NCBI GenBank assembly: GCA_041572755.1
Contig: JBFFRY010000012.1
Span: 1-64,000 of the forward strand
Length of the DNA stretch: 64,000 bases
Reading direction: 5' to 3'
From: JBFELU01 sp041572755
GTDB lineage: Bacteria; Actinomycetota; Acidimicrobiia; Spongiisociales; UBA11373
The notes under the pieces are model-generated. The model saw only the letters and a program-made list of their open reading frames with translations, made no database searches and had not been told where the DNA came from. The position numbers and the translations under genes were made by a program. Shown here piece after piece: positions 35,561-44,270 of the stretch. Positions within the stretch are counted from its first letter, which is position 1, and each line of letters starts with the position of its first letter.

Positions 35561-37663
35561 GTGCGTGACGCCGAGCAGCCGCTGCTGACCGAGATCCTCC
35601 CGCCGGAGGAGCGCCTCATCGAGGCCGTGGTGGCCCGCTATCAGCGGGTCGCTCCGGCCGTGACTCGCTTCGCCCGATCGCTGTCCGGCGACGAGGCGCT
35701 GCGGGTGCGCCTCGGATCCCACGCTTCGGCCGAGCCCGGCGAGATCGTTCTCGATCCGGGGGTGTTCCAGGCCGCCTATGCCCGATCGGCACCGGTCACC
35801 CCCGACGAAGTCGCCCTGGCCTCGGCCCTCCACGAGGCGGTGCACATGGTCACCACCGACTTCGACGAACCCCGACCGCTTCCTCCCGAGTGGGTCCCCG
35901 ACGACGAGGAACCGCCGCCCGATGAACCGGTGCCGCTCCTCGACGCCCTGGAGCGGGCAGGCGGGCCGGCCGCCGAGGCCCTCTTCCTCGCCATCGAGGA
36001 CGCCCGCCAGGAATCCCACAACCTCAACGTCTATCCCGGTGCCCGTTCCGTGCTGGCCGACCTCTACGTCGCCTCGGCACCGGCGGCCATGGGCCGGGCC
36101 CGCCCGATGGGGCAGTTCGCCCTGTCTTGTTTCCTCGCCGTCGGCGGGTATCGGCCCGTCGACGGTCTCCAGGGCGATGCCGATGCGCCGGTGGCGGCCG
36201 CTCTGGAGGACGCCCGAGCGCTCCTCGATCGGGCGGCGGAAGCCGACGGCCCGTGGGAGACCGCCGGGGTCACCCTCGAACTGCTGGCGGTGGCCCGCCT
36301 CCACGGCCTGCTGACCGAGGCATCACCCGACGAGACCAGGACGGAGCGCCAGCACCGGGAGGAGCAGGACCAGAGCGACATCGCCGACGGCGTCGACTCG
36401 GTGCGGCTGGTGACGCCGATCCTGGCCGACGTCGAGAGCCACGATCAGACCCGTCGGGCCGCCCAGGCGGCCGAGACCCTCAAGGGCCGACCCGACCGGG
36501 CCGACACCGGCGGGGACCCGGCCACCGATCAGATCCTGCGAGTGAGCGAAGCCCCCGACGTGTACCTGCCCACCGGGCAGAGCGGGAAGCTGATCATCGA
36601 TCGCTTCCCACACCGTTTCGCTCGCTTCGGAAGCCGGGGAAGGGATGCCCTCGACGACGCCGCCGAGCGTTGGTCCGTGGGCCGGCGGCACATCTCCGGC
36701 GAGTTGTATCCGCTCTTCATCGCCAACCAGCGCCGGGGACTGCGCTCCGGCTACGACGCCGGCGACCTCTCGCCCTATGCCGCGCTGTTCCTGGGGGCCG
36801 GCCTCTACCAGCGCATGTACGAGCGGCGCTCCCTCCCCACCCGACGGGCCTATGCCGTGAGCCTCCTCGTCGACGGGTCCGCCAGCATGCTCCAGCCTCG
36901 CCCTCTCCCGGATGGGCGCCGATCCCCGTGGGCGCTGGCCGCCGCCGTGCTCGGGGCGTGGACGCTGGCCCACTTGTGCGACGAGCTCCAAGTGGAGTTC
37001 GAAGTCTCGATCTTCAATCGCGCCTTTGCGGCCCGCGTCGACGACAGTGAGCTGTCCTTCATGGATCGTCTGCACAGCACCCGCGGCGGACTGCGGCGCA
37101 CCCAGGGCGGAGCCGCCGACCGGCTGACGCGCACCGTCAACCACTATCTCGTGAAGAGCTTCGACGAGCCCTGGGGCGCCGCCGAAGCGGGACTAGCCGG
37201 TCTGTTCTGGACCGCCTCCCGGCCGCAAGAAGCTGCCACGGAGGCCCGGCGCGCTCCCGGTGAGTCACCGCCGGTCTCCATGTTCGAGAAGGCCGCCAAC
37301 GTGGACGAGATCAACCTCACTCACGCAGTGGAACGACTCCACCGGCGCAACACCGAGGTCCGGATGCTGGTGGTGCTCGCAGACGGCATGACGCGCGGCT
37401 CGGTCGAAGCCCTGGCCGCCGCCGTCGATGCTGCGGAGTACGGGGGCACCACGGTCCTCGGCATCGGCATCGGGGACGCCACGGTGCAGATGGCCTACTC
37501 CCGCAATCAGATCGTGGAGCAACCGATCGAGCTGACCCGTGCCATGGTCGACGGTGTTCGATCGGCGCTCCGCAAGAGCATCGCACTCGCCGGGGGCGAC
37601 ACCTGGTGGGTCCACGAGAGCATGCTCTACGATGATCCGGTCCCGAGGAGTAGCAGTGGCTGA
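35561..37663 (+). CDS. CobT-like VWA protein with N-terminal HExxH motif
   Basis: A 700-residue protein beginning at GTG 35561. Residues 85-100 carry ASALHEAVHMVTTD, a zinc-metallopeptidase HExxH motif at residues 91-95, followed at 144-154 by AIEDARQESHN, where E146 or E151 could be a third ligand. A charged, low-complexity middle part (about 255-330) leads to a C-terminal VWA domain with an intact MIDAS motif DGSAS at 438-442 and a later aspartate in VVLADGMT at 608. The overall plan resembles CobT and DUF2201-type proteins. It overlaps by eight bases the gene for a CobS/MoxR-like ATPase and must act with it. No cobN is near. Confidence 0.8.
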   Translation: MRDAEQPLLTEILPPEERLIEAVVARYQRVAPAVTRFARSLSGDEALRVRLGSHASAEPGEIVLDPGVFQAAYARSAPVTPDEVALASALHEAVHMVTTDFDEPRPLPPEWVPDDEEPPPDEPVPLLDALERAGGPAAEALFLAIEDARQESHNLNVYPGARSVLADLYVASAPAAMGRARPMGQFALSCFLAVGGYRPVDGLQGDADAPVAAALEDARALLDRAAEADGPWETAGVTLELLAVARLHGLLTEASPDETRTERQHREEQDQSDIADGVDSVRLVTPILADVESHDQTRRAAQAAETLKGRPDRADTGGDPATDQILRVSEAPDVYLPTGQSGKLIIDRFPHRFARFGSRGRDALDDAAERWSVGRRHISGELYPLFIANQRRGLRSGYDAGDLSPYAALFLGAGLYQRMYERRSLPTRRAYAVSLLVDGSASMLQPRPLPDGRRSPWALAAAVLGAWTLAHLCDELQVEFEVSIFNRAFAARVDDSELSFMDRLHSTRGGLRRTQGGAADRLTRTVNHYLVKSFDEPWGAAEAGLAGLFWTASRPQEAATEARRAPGESPPVSMFEKAANVDEINLTHAVERLHRRNTEVRMLVVLADGMTRGSVEALAAAVDAAEYGGTTVLGIGIGDATVQMAYSRNQIVEQPIELTRAMVDGVRSALRKSIALAGGDTWWVHESMLYDDPVPRSSSG

Positions 37664-38648
37664 CACGATCACGTTCACCGACCCGACCGGCGAGGAAAAG
37701 CCCATCGAACTGGAGATCTTCGAGGTCCCCGCCGATCTCCCCGACCACGACCAGCGCGCCGGCAAGATCCCCGAACTCGACCCGTACTACGTCGACCTCG
37801 GCATGCTGTACCGGCTGGCGCAGCTCGAAGCGGTGCGGCGGCGCAACGTCGTCGACGCCCCGATCCACATCGCCCTCCAGGGCCACATGGGAACCGGCAA
37901 GGACCACGATCTCGAGCAGTTTGCGGCGATGTTGCGGCTCCCCTACTACCGGATTCCGCTGACCGGCGAGGTACGCGACATCACACTCATCGGGTCGACC
38001 AAGCTGCACGGCGACGGCAAGGGGGGCACCGAGAGCCGGTGGGAGGACGGCGACATCACCCGAGCGCTGCGAGGGCCGGCGCTCATCAACATGTCCGAGC
38101 TCAATGCGGCCGGGGCCGAGACGCTGTTCGCACTCCACGCCCTCCTGGACCGGTACCAGGCGCTCGACCTGCCGACCGGAGAGACGGTCCGGCTGCGCGA
38201 CGACACCCGACTCTTCGGAACCTTGAATCCCACCGACCTGCGCGACTATGCGGGAACCCAGACCCTCAACAAGGCTTTTGCCGATCGCTGGGTCATCTGG
38301 CAGAAGGCGTTCCCGGACGCCGATCAGATCGAGGCGATGCTGACGCGGCGCTATCCCACGATGAAGGCGCTCTTCTCGCAGACCATCGCCCGGCTCGCAG
38401 TGGAGGTCAACGAGTCCTTCGTCTCCGCCGACGCTCGCACCCGCGTCGGCACCCCGATGAGCCTGCGCACCGTGCTCGACCGGATCCCGGCCGGGCTGTG
38501 GATGTTCGCCGATGCCGACGACCCCCTGCGACGGTCCTGGGACGAGTTCGTCCTGAGCCACGTGGATCTTCTCGATCACGATCACTACGAGACCGTGTGG
38601 AATGCGGTCGCCCGGCGCGGGCCCGACGGTCCGCCGTACGAAGGCTGA
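37656..38648 (+). CDS. CobS/MoxR-like AAA ATPase with atypical Walker motifs
   Basis: A 330-residue AAA protein from GTG 37656, with GAGGAG seven bases upstream inside the end of the VWA gene. The CobS-like core includes HIALQGHMGTGKD (Walker A, residues 76-83), PALINMSELNAAG (Walker B position, 141-153), LFGTLNPTD (sensor 1, N191) and YAGTQTLNKAFADRW. Walker A has aspartate where Thr/Ser should bind magnesium, and Walker B reads SE instead of DE. ATP binding may persist, but hydrolysis is doubtful. CobS/MoxR ATPases remodel partners through VWA proteins, here the coupled upstream product. Confidence 0.82.
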   Translation: MADTITFTDPTGEEKPIELEIFEVPADLPDHDQRAGKIPELDPYYVDLGMLYRLAQLEAVRRRNVVDAPIHIALQGHMGTGKDHDLEQFAAMLRLPYYRIPLTGEVRDITLIGSTKLHGDGKGGTESRWEDGDITRALRGPALINMSELNAAGAETLFALHALLDRYQALDLPTGETVRLRDDTRLFGTLNPTDLRDYAGTQTLNKAFADRWVIWQKAFPDADQIEAMLTRRYPTMKALFSQTIARLAVEVNESFVSADARTRVGTPMSLRTVLDRIPAGLWMFADADDPLRRSWDEFVLSHVDLLDHDHYETVWNAVARRGPDGPPYEG

Positions 38649-38657
38649 TCGAGTTCC

Positions 38658-39326
38658 CTAGCCGGTCTGCCCCCTGACTCCGGCCAGATACACCGCTTCG
38701 AGGAGACTGTCGGCCACCGGCATCCCGGTGGCTTCGAGATCCGAACGGGGCTGGGAACCGCCGTCGTAGAGGACACAGGAGATGCCGGCGGTCTCGGCGG
38801 CGAGGGCATCGTCGGTGATGTCCCCGACGGCGACGATCTCTCTGCGATCGATGCCCCGAAAGAGGCGACCCAGTTGCTCCACGTGATGACTGAGGTGCTG
38901 CTCCTTCGTCTCCCCCGGCCCGCCGCGGTGGCCGTCGACCGCCAGCATGTGCTCGGCGAGATCGAAGGCGCGAACCGCCAGCACCAATCGATCGTGCCAC
39001 CACATCGACAGAACCGACTGGGTGGCCCCGGCCCTGACCACCGCCGCCACTGCACCCCGGGCATCGGGGGCAAGGGTCGCCCGGTCCAGCGAGGCGTGAT
39101 AGGCGTCGTGGAACCAGGTGTCGATGGCGGCCATCTCGTCGGGCGGCACCGGCCGGTCGAGGAGGGCCTCGTAGAACAGATGAACCGGGCGCCGGTAGAA
39201 CGCCCTGTAGGAGGCGGCATCGATCGGATCGACCCCCAACTCACCGAGCGACACGTTGACGGCATCGACGACGATGTGGAGATCGTCGAACAGGGTGCCG
39301 TTCCAATCCCAGACGATGTGCCGCAT
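38658..39326 (-). CDS. HAD-family phosphatase
   Basis: A 222-residue haloacid-dehalogenase-like hydrolase. Motif I is DWNGTLFDD with both catalytic aspartates, motif III lysine lies around GETKEQH and motif IV is VGDITDDALAAETAG. The helical cap follows motif I, as in phosphoglycolate phosphatases, but the substrate is unknown. TAGGCT lies six bases before the ATG. It converges with the ATPase gene and is divergent from the LOG-family gene. Confidence 0.87.
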   Translation of the reverse strand: MRHIVWDWNGTLFDDLHIVVDAVNVSLGELGVDPIDAASYRAFYRRPVHLFYEALLDRPVPPDEMAAIDTWFHDAYHASLDRATLAPDARGAVAAVVRAGATQSVLSMWWHDRLVLAVRAFDLAEHMLAVDGHRGGPGETKEQHLSHHVEQLGRLFRGIDRREIVAVGDITDDALAAETAGISCVLYDGGSQPRSDLEATGMPVADSLLEAVYLAGVRGQTG

Positions 39327-39332
39327 GGCTCG

Positions 39333-39338
39333 AGCCTA
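39333..39338 (-). promoter_or_regulatory. Putative -10 of HAD gene, leaderless
   Basis: TAGGCT on the minus strand, six bases before ATG 39326. Confidence 0.5.
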
Positions 39339-39404
39339 AGTGCCGGGATCGACTTGCGCCGGACCGTCGACCGGCCGCTCCGCAGCACAGCCACCCTTGA
39401 GCGC

Positions 39405-39410
39405 TACCGT
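39405..39410 (+). promoter_or_regulatory. Putative -10 of LOG-family gene, leaderless
   Basis: TACCGT, seven bases before ATG 39418; this agrees with choosing that ATG instead of the longer upstream frame. Confidence 0.45.
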
Positions 39411-39417
39411 CGCACCG

Positions 39418-40479
39418 ATGCCCCCGTATGAAATCGGCGACGCCGACCTCGATGCCCGGATCCGGGCCCTGGCCGCGGATGCCGTCGCCAACCATCCCCA
39501 CGAACACGGCGACGCCGATCTGATCGCCGAAATGATGGTGAGCGCGCTGAAGTTCTTCCGCGACGATGCCGACCGGGGGGATCTCAAGCTCGTCAACTCC
39601 GCCCTCAAGGAGATGCGGTACTCGTTCCTGGTCTTCTCCCGGTACCGCGACACCCGGAAGGTGACGATCTTCGGTTCGGCCCGAACCCGGCCGGGAGAAC
39701 CCAACTACGAGATGGCGCGCGAGTTCGCCCGGGTCATGAGCGACGAACGGCGATGGATGGTGATCACCGGAGCCGGGCCGGGGATCATGGAGGCCGGCAA
39801 TCGCGGCGCGGGGATCGACGGGTCTTTCGGTGTGAACATCAGGCTGCCGTTCGAGGCGGAGGCCAATCCCTACATCCACGAGAGCCGGCTGGTGAACTTC
39901 AAGTACTTCTTCACACGCAAGCTGGCCTTCATGAAGGAGTCCCACGCCTTTGCCCTCTTCCCCGGCGGGTTCGGGACACTCGACGAGTCGTTCGAGCTCC
40001 TCACGCTCATCCAGACGGGCAAGAGCGACATGCACCCCATCGTGCTCATCGAGGCGCCCGGCACCGACTACTGGCAGGGCTGGCTCGACTTCGTGCGCCA
40101 GAGGCTGCTCGCCAAGGGAATGATCGCCGCCCACGATCTCGACCTGATCCGCCTCGTCACCTCGGTCACCGAGGCGGCCGACGAGATCTGCCGCTTCTAC
40201 GCCAACTACCACTCGCAACGCTACGTCGACAATCGCCTGATCCTGCGCCTCACCGAGCCCCCCGGACCAGAAATCGTCGCTCGCCTCAACGAGGAGTACG
40301 CCGATATCCTCGTCGACGGGACGATCGAGGCCACCGAGGCCACCGACCCAGAGAAGGCCGACGGCGACCATCCCGGACTCCCCCGGCTGCGGCTGCACTT
40401 CGATCGCCGGTCGTTCGGGCGCCTCCGGGCAATGATCGACGAGCTGAACTTGCTGGTCGACACCGAGCGAGAGGGCTGA
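39418..40479 (+). CDS. LOG-family (lysine-decarboxylase-like) nucleotide-binding protein
   Basis: A 353-residue Rossmann-fold protein. The LOG motif is FPGGFGTLDE, preceded by VITGAGPGIMEAGNRGA and FFTRKLAFMKESHAFALF. Proteins of this family are nucleoside-5'-monophosphate phosphoribohydrolases (cytokinin-activating LOG, bacterial PpnN), not true decarboxylases. It is longer than plant LOG proteins, with about 75 extra N-terminal and 120 extra C-terminal residues, resembling the larger bacterial subgroup. It is probably a single-gene transcript. Confidence 0.87.
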   Translation: MPPYEIGDADLDARIRALAADAVANHPHEHGDADLIAEMMVSALKFFRDDADRGDLKLVNSALKEMRYSFLVFSRYRDTRKVTIFGSARTRPGEPNYEMAREFARVMSDERRWMVITGAGPGIMEAGNRGAGIDGSFGVNIRLPFEAEANPYIHESRLVNFKYFFTRKLAFMKESHAFALFPGGFGTLDESFELLTLIQTGKSDMHPIVLIEAPGTDYWQGWLDFVRQRLLAKGMIAAHDLDLIRLVTSVTEAADEICRFYANYHSQRYVDNRLILRLTEPPGPEIVARLNEEYADILVDGTIEATEATDPEKADGDHPGLPRLRLHFDRRSFGRLRAMIDELNLLVDTEREG

Positions 40480-40489
40480 TCCGCCCGAT

Positions 40490-40495
40490 TAGCCT
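40490..40495 (+). promoter_or_regulatory. Putative -10 of TIGR03084-like gene
   Basis: TAGCCT, seven bases before ATG 40503, with no Shine-Dalgarno sequence. Confidence 0.45.
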
Positions 40496-40502
40496 GTAGG
40501 CC

Positions 40503-41243
40503 ATGCGCGAGATCCTCGCCGACCTCGTGGCGGAGCAGCAGGCCCTCGACCAGCTCCTGCAGAGAGCGCCCGAGCGCGACTGGAAACGCAAGGTACCCGG
40601 CGCCAAGTGGACGGTGCAGGACACCATCAGCCACCTCGCGTGGTCGGAAGGCTACGCAAGGAGCGCGCTGGATGGTGATCGCAAGACCCTGGCGGAAGCA
40701 ACCAAAGCCTCCACCGTGGACGAGCTGAACGAGCTGGGCGTCCGCGAGGGCCAGGGGAAGCGCCCCCAGGAGATCATCGAATGGTGGCGCCACAATCGAG
40801 CCGCGGTGGTGGATGCGCTGTCGCGGCGCCGCGCCGATGAGCGGATCCCGTGGTTCGTCTCCGACATGTCGGCACGGACGTTCGCCACCAGCCGCCTCAT
40901 GGAGACCTGGGCCCACGGACTCGACGTGCATGCCGCCTTGGAGCGAGAGGTGATCGACACCCCCCGCATCCGGCACGTCGCCTGGCTGGGGTGGGCGACC
41001 CTCCCCTACGCCTTCGAAGCGGCCGGTGAGGACTACTCGGACCCGGTGCGGCTGGAATTGGTGGGACCCGGCTACGCAAGCTGGGTGTTTGGGCCCCCCG
41101 AAACCGACCAGGTGATCAAGGGCAGCGCCGGGGAGTGGAGCCGTCTGGCGGTGCGACGCATGCCGGCCGCGGACGTCGAGAACCTCATTGCCGTCGGGGA
41201 TACCGCCGAAACCGCACTGCGGGTGGCGAGCGCGTTTCCATGA
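40503..41243 (+). CDS. DinB/maleylpyruvate-isomerase-like protein (TIGR03084 type)
   Basis: A 246-residue four-helix-bundle metal-binding protein. Likely metal ligands are the histidine of DTISHLAWSEGYA and the HG of LMETWAHGLDVHAAL, which match the H...E..H pattern of mycothiol-dependent MDMPI/DinB proteins. The C-terminal half (VRLELVGPGYASWVFGPPE) is the second domain typical of TIGR03084. The reaction is unknown; many relatives use mycothiol. Its stop overlaps the next ATG (ATGA). Confidence 0.84.
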   Translation: MREILADLVAEQQALDQLLQRAPERDWKRKVPGAKWTVQDTISHLAWSEGYARSALDGDRKTLAEATKASTVDELNELGVREGQGKRPQEIIEWWRHNRAAVVDALSRRRADERIPWFVSDMSARTFATSRLMETWAHGLDVHAALEREVIDTPRIRHVAWLGWATLPYAFEAAGEDYSDPVRLELVGPGYASWVFGPPETDQVIKGSAGEWSRLAVRRMPAADVENLIAVGDTAETALRVASAFP

Positions 41244-42013
41244 TCGGACCGCTCATCGGGATGGTCCACCTCGGACCCCTGCCGGGAGCAGCCCGCTTCG
41301 ACGGAGGACTCGACGAAGTAGCAGATCGAGCGGTGGGCGACGCCGCCACCCTGGCGAACGCCGGGTTCGATGCCGTCCTCATCGAGAACTACGGCGACGC
41401 CCCCTTCTTCGCCGACGACGTGCCCAAGACCACCGTGGCGGCGATGACCCGTATCGTCGTCGAGGTGACCCGATCGGTGAAGATCCCGATCGGCGTCAAC
41501 GTGCTCCGCAACGACGCTTTCGCCGCCCTGGCCGTTGCCGCTGCGACGGGAGCCGCTTTCATACGGGTCAACGTGCTGGCCGGGTCGATGTTCACGGATC
41601 AGGGACCGATCGTCGGCAAGGCCGCCGAGATCGCCCGTCTCCGGTCCTCACTCGGAGCCGACGTCGAGGTGGCCGCCGACGTCATGGTGAAACATGCAGT
41701 TCCTCCGCCCGGGTGGAGCCTGGAGCAAGCCGCCCGGGACACCTGGGAACGGGCCGGGGCCGATGCCCTCATCGTCTCCGGTTCGGGCACCGGAGCCCCG
41801 GTGAGTGAGGCCGACCTCTCCACCGTGAAGGCCGCGGCCCCTGGGGCGCCACTGTTCGTCGGATCAGGCGTCACGGCCGAGACGGCGGTCGACCTCCTGC
41901 GACTGGCCGACGGCTTGATCGTGGGCACCGCCATCAAGCGGGACGGGATCACCGAGGCGCCCGTCGATCCGGAGCGGGCCGCCGCCCTGGTCCACTCCAC
42001 CCGTGCCGGCTGA
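41240..42013 (+). CDS. BtpA/SgcQ-family TIM-barrel protein
   Basis: A 257-residue protein of the BtpA family. Opening MVHLGPLPGAARFDGG is diagnostic, with DAVLIENYGDAPF, IPIGVNVLRNDAFAALAVAAATGAAFIRVN and ALIVSGSGTGAPVSEADL. BtpA was linked to photosystem I stability in cyanobacteria and SgcQ to a sugar locus in E. coli; the biochemical role is not settled. It is coupled to the DinB-like gene by a four-base overlap and to the following membrane-protein gene by an 11-base overlap. Confidence 0.85.
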   Translation: MIGPLIGMVHLGPLPGAARFDGGLDEVADRAVGDAATLANAGFDAVLIENYGDAPFFADDVPKTTVAAMTRIVVEVTRSVKIPIGVNVLRNDAFAALAVAAATGAAFIRVNVLAGSMFTDQGPIVGKAAEIARLRSSLGADVEVAADVMVKHAVPPPGWSLEQAARDTWERAGADALIVSGSGTGAPVSEADLSTVKAAAPGAPLFVGSGVTAETAVDLLRLADGLIVGTAIKRDGITEAPVDPERAAALVHSTRAG

Positions 42014-42641
42014 CCGCCCATCGTGGAGGGGCGTCCTCCGCCGGGTAATCGCCGGAATCGCCGCGACACCGCCCTGGGCGGTGGTTGCCGTGGCCGGTCC
42101 GGTTGTCGGTGCACTGGTGATCCTGGGCATCGTCCAGCGGACCGTGGCCCCCACCTGGTCGGCAGCCAATCTCGACTCGGAGGCGTCGGTCGCCACCTGG
42201 CTGGCCGCCGGGGTGCTGTGGACCGCCGCCGGCGTGTGGATCCTGGCGGCGGTTTCGGGGGCACCTCTCCGGACCTGGGTCTGGTCGGCGGTGCTGGTGT
42301 TGCTCGCGCTCGATGAAGGAAACGCATTCCACGAGCGTCTCGAACGGTGGAGTGGCGTCGACTGGCAGATCCTCTACCTGCCGATACTCACCATCGCCGC
42401 GCTGGCATGGGTGCGCATCGTGAGGGAGTCCCGCAGTGCCCAATTCCTCGCCGGGGGGGCGGCTTGGAGTCTGGCCCTCTTGCTCGAATTGATCCAGAAC
42501 TGGGGAGGGGAGCCGATCCGGGCCTCCCTGTACGACCCGATGATGATCGCCGAGGAGGCACTGGAGATGGTGGGCACCGTGCTGTTCCTGCTGGCCGGGC
42601 TCGGACGCCTCCGTCGCCTCTCGACGGAACCGCCCCGCTAG
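42003..42641 (+). CDS. Multi-pass membrane protein of unknown function
   Basis: A 212-residue protein from GTG 42003, overlapping btpA by 11 bases. About six hydrophobic segments are visible (residues 24-45, 65-85, 89-103, 121-138, 147-163, 183-200). The loop LDEGNAFHERLERW and the region ELIQNWGGEPIRAS are charged and could hold a functional site. I do not recognise the family. It converges with the PD-(D/E)XK-like gene, stops overlapping by four bases. Confidence 0.72.
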   Translation: MPADRPSWRGVLRRVIAGIAATPPWAVVAVAGPVVGALVILGIVQRTVAPTWSAANLDSEASVATWLAAGVLWTAAGVWILAAVSGAPLRTWVWSAVLVLLALDEGNAFHERLERWSGVDWQILYLPILTIAALAWVRIVRESRSAQFLAGGAAWSLALLLELIQNWGGEPIRASLYDPMMIAEEALEMVGTVLFLLAGLGRLRRLSTEPPR

Positions 42642-43258
42642 GCCGGGTCCTTGCTCACCCGGAAACCGGTCTTGAGGAGAAGCGACAGCATCGCCGGAGC
42701 CGGATCCCGGAACTGGACCGGCCGGAAGGCATCGTCGAGGCCCTCGAAGAAACCGAGAATGCTGTTCACGACGTGGGTGTGGGTGATCGTGTGGAGATCG
42801 CTGGTCGGCCCCCGTCCAAAGGCCACCAGCCGGGTTCGGACCACCCCTCCGCCCCGAGCGGCGGTGTGGCACACGGCCTCTTCTCGGAGAGTGCTCACCA
42901 CTCCGTCCAGCGGCTCGTCGTACAGCCATTCGATGCGCCGGAGCATGGAATGGAGAACCTCGTGGCGGCGGATGCCCTGGTTGAACTCGGCGTCACCTTG
43001 CTTGACCTCCCCAATGATCACATCGACGAGGTCGTCGGAGAGTTCCAGCATCGGATCGTCGATGAGGAGAAGCCGGCAGTCCTCGCCCTCGTGGGGATCG
43101 CCGGCAAACACCTTCCCGGGGAGCCGCATCGCCATGATGTCGACGTCGGTCACGGTCTCGAAGCCTCTCTCGCCGCGTCGCTGCACCTCGAACTCGCTCA
43201 GGGTGAGGTACCCGGCGAGCCTGAGATAGCTCTCCACGAGATTGACCGCGATGTCCAC
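42638..43258 (-). CDS. PD-(D/E)XK nuclease-like protein of unknown function
   Basis: A 206-residue protein starting at GTG 43258. The N-terminal helix NLVESYLRLAGYLTLSEFEV, the strand VTDVDIMAMR (D38/D40) and the strand VIIGEVKQG (E84, K86) form the order E-D-ExK of PD-(D/E)XK nucleases. The C-terminal half has histidines (HTITHTHVV) but no recognised domain. Similar small proteins occur as uncharacterised single genes in actinobacteria. No methylase or other restriction component is adjacent, so a repair or RNA/DNA-processing role, or a non-catalytic fold, is equally possible. Confidence 0.65.
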   Translation of the reverse strand: MDIAVNLVESYLRLAGYLTLSEFEVQRRGERGFETVTDVDIMAMRLPGKVFAGDPHEGEDCRLLLIDDPMLELSDDLVDVIIGEVKQGDAEFNQGIRRHEVLHSMLRRIEWLYDEPLDGVVSTLREEAVCHTAARGGGVVRTRLVAFGRGPTSDLHTITHTHVVNSILGFFEGLDDAFRPVQFRDPAPAMLSLLLKTGFRVSKDPA

Positions 43259-43290
43259 GGGCCCAGTGTGGCAGCGAATCGCAGCTGCCG

Positions 43291-43296
43291 TATCCT
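43291..43296 (+). promoter_or_regulatory. Putative -10 of agmatinase-family gene
   Basis: TATCCT, eight bases before ATG 43305, no ribosome-binding site. Confidence 0.4.
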
Positions 43297-43304
43297 GGCG
43301 CACC

Positions 43305-44270
43305 ATGACCACCGGCTTCGACACCCACTCCTTTGGGGCGCGGGGCACCTTCGCCGGTACCCCCCGTGCGGCTCTCGATGCGATCGGCGGAGCCGCAGCC
43401 GTCATCGTGGGAGCTCCATTCGACTGGGGAACCACCTACCGGCCCGGCGCTCGCTTCGGGCCGAAAGCGATCCGCGAGAGCGATCCCCTCGGCCCGACGG
43501 GGAGCCGCCCCGACCTCGTGAGCAGCGTCGATCCGCTGGAGGTGCTCGGCGTGGTCGACGTCGGCGACATCGACGTCGTGCCCGGCTACGTCGATCACAG
43601 CCTCGAACTGATCATCGAGACGGTGAGCCGGATCGCCGAGCAGGGAGCAGCGCCGATCGTTCTCGGCGGCGACCACACAGTGACGTTCGCGAACGCCACC
43701 GGGGTGGCCCGGGTCCACGGGCCGGGCCGGGTGGCGTTGATCCACTTCGACGCCCACGCCGACACGGCCGAGCATCACTACGGGATGCTCCACGGGCACG
43801 GGACGCCGATGCGGCGACTGATCGAGTCGGGGGCCGTGCCCGGCCATCGCTTCGTGCAGGTCGGGCTTCGCGGCTTCTGGCCCCCGCCGGACGTGGTGGC
43901 CTGGATGAGGGAGCAGGGCATGCGGTGGCACACCATGACCGAGATTCGGGAGCGGGGGCTCGATGAGGTGGTGGATGACGCGATCGCCGCAGCGGCCGAC
44001 GGCGCCGATGCGGTGTTCGTGTCGCTCGACATCGACGTCGTCGACCCCGCGGCGGCCCCCGGGACCGGCACCCCGGAGCCGGGCGGCCTGCACGCCGACG
44101 AGCTGCTGCCCACGTTGCGACGCATCGGTCGGGAACTTCCCGTCGTCGGCGCCGACGTCGTCGAGGTCGCCCCCCTCTACGACGGACCGGCCGACATCAC
44201 GGCGCTGCTGGCCAATCGGGCGGTCCTCGAGCTGCTGACGGGGATGGCGCAACGACGCCTGGTCACCTGA
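43305..44270 (+). CDS. Agmatinase/ureohydrolase family protein
   Basis: A 321-residue binuclear manganese hydrolase. Metal-binding motifs are GGDHTVTF, HFDAHADT and SLDIDVVDPA, all intact. The family includes agmatinase, guanidinobutyrase, guanidinopropionase and related enzymes; the specificity loop does not settle which, although agmatinase is the commonest annotation. ATG 43305 is preferred because upstream in-frame codons lack similarity and would cross the divergent nuclease-like gene. It converges with the gene at 44263, overlapping by eight bases. Confidence 0.9.
   Translation: MTTGFDTHSFGARGTFAGTPRAALDAIGGAAAVIVGAPFDWGTTYRPGARFGPKAIRESDPLGPTGSRPDLVSSVDPLEVLGVVDVGDIDVVPGYVDHSLELIIETVSRIAEQGAAPIVLGGDHTVTFANATGVARVHGPGRVALIHFDAHADTAEHHYGMLHGHGTPMRRLIESGAVPGHRFVQVGLRGFWPPPDVVAWMREQGMRWHTMTEIRERGLDEVVDDAIAAAADGADAVFVSLDIDVVDPAAAPGTGTPEPGGLHADELLPTLRRIGRELPVVGADVVEVAPLYDGPADITALLANRAVLELLTGMAQRRLVT

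Noticed and set aside
35414..36304. LivK frame open for nearly 300 codons upstream
   Set aside because: It runs antisense to the VWA gene; the lipoprotein signal and lipobox at 35413 mark the real start.
35561..38648. CobS/CobT subunits of an aerobic cobaltochelatase
   Set aside because: No CobN or other cobalamin gene is present, the ATPase motifs are degenerate, and the VWA protein has a protease-like motif not typical of CobT.
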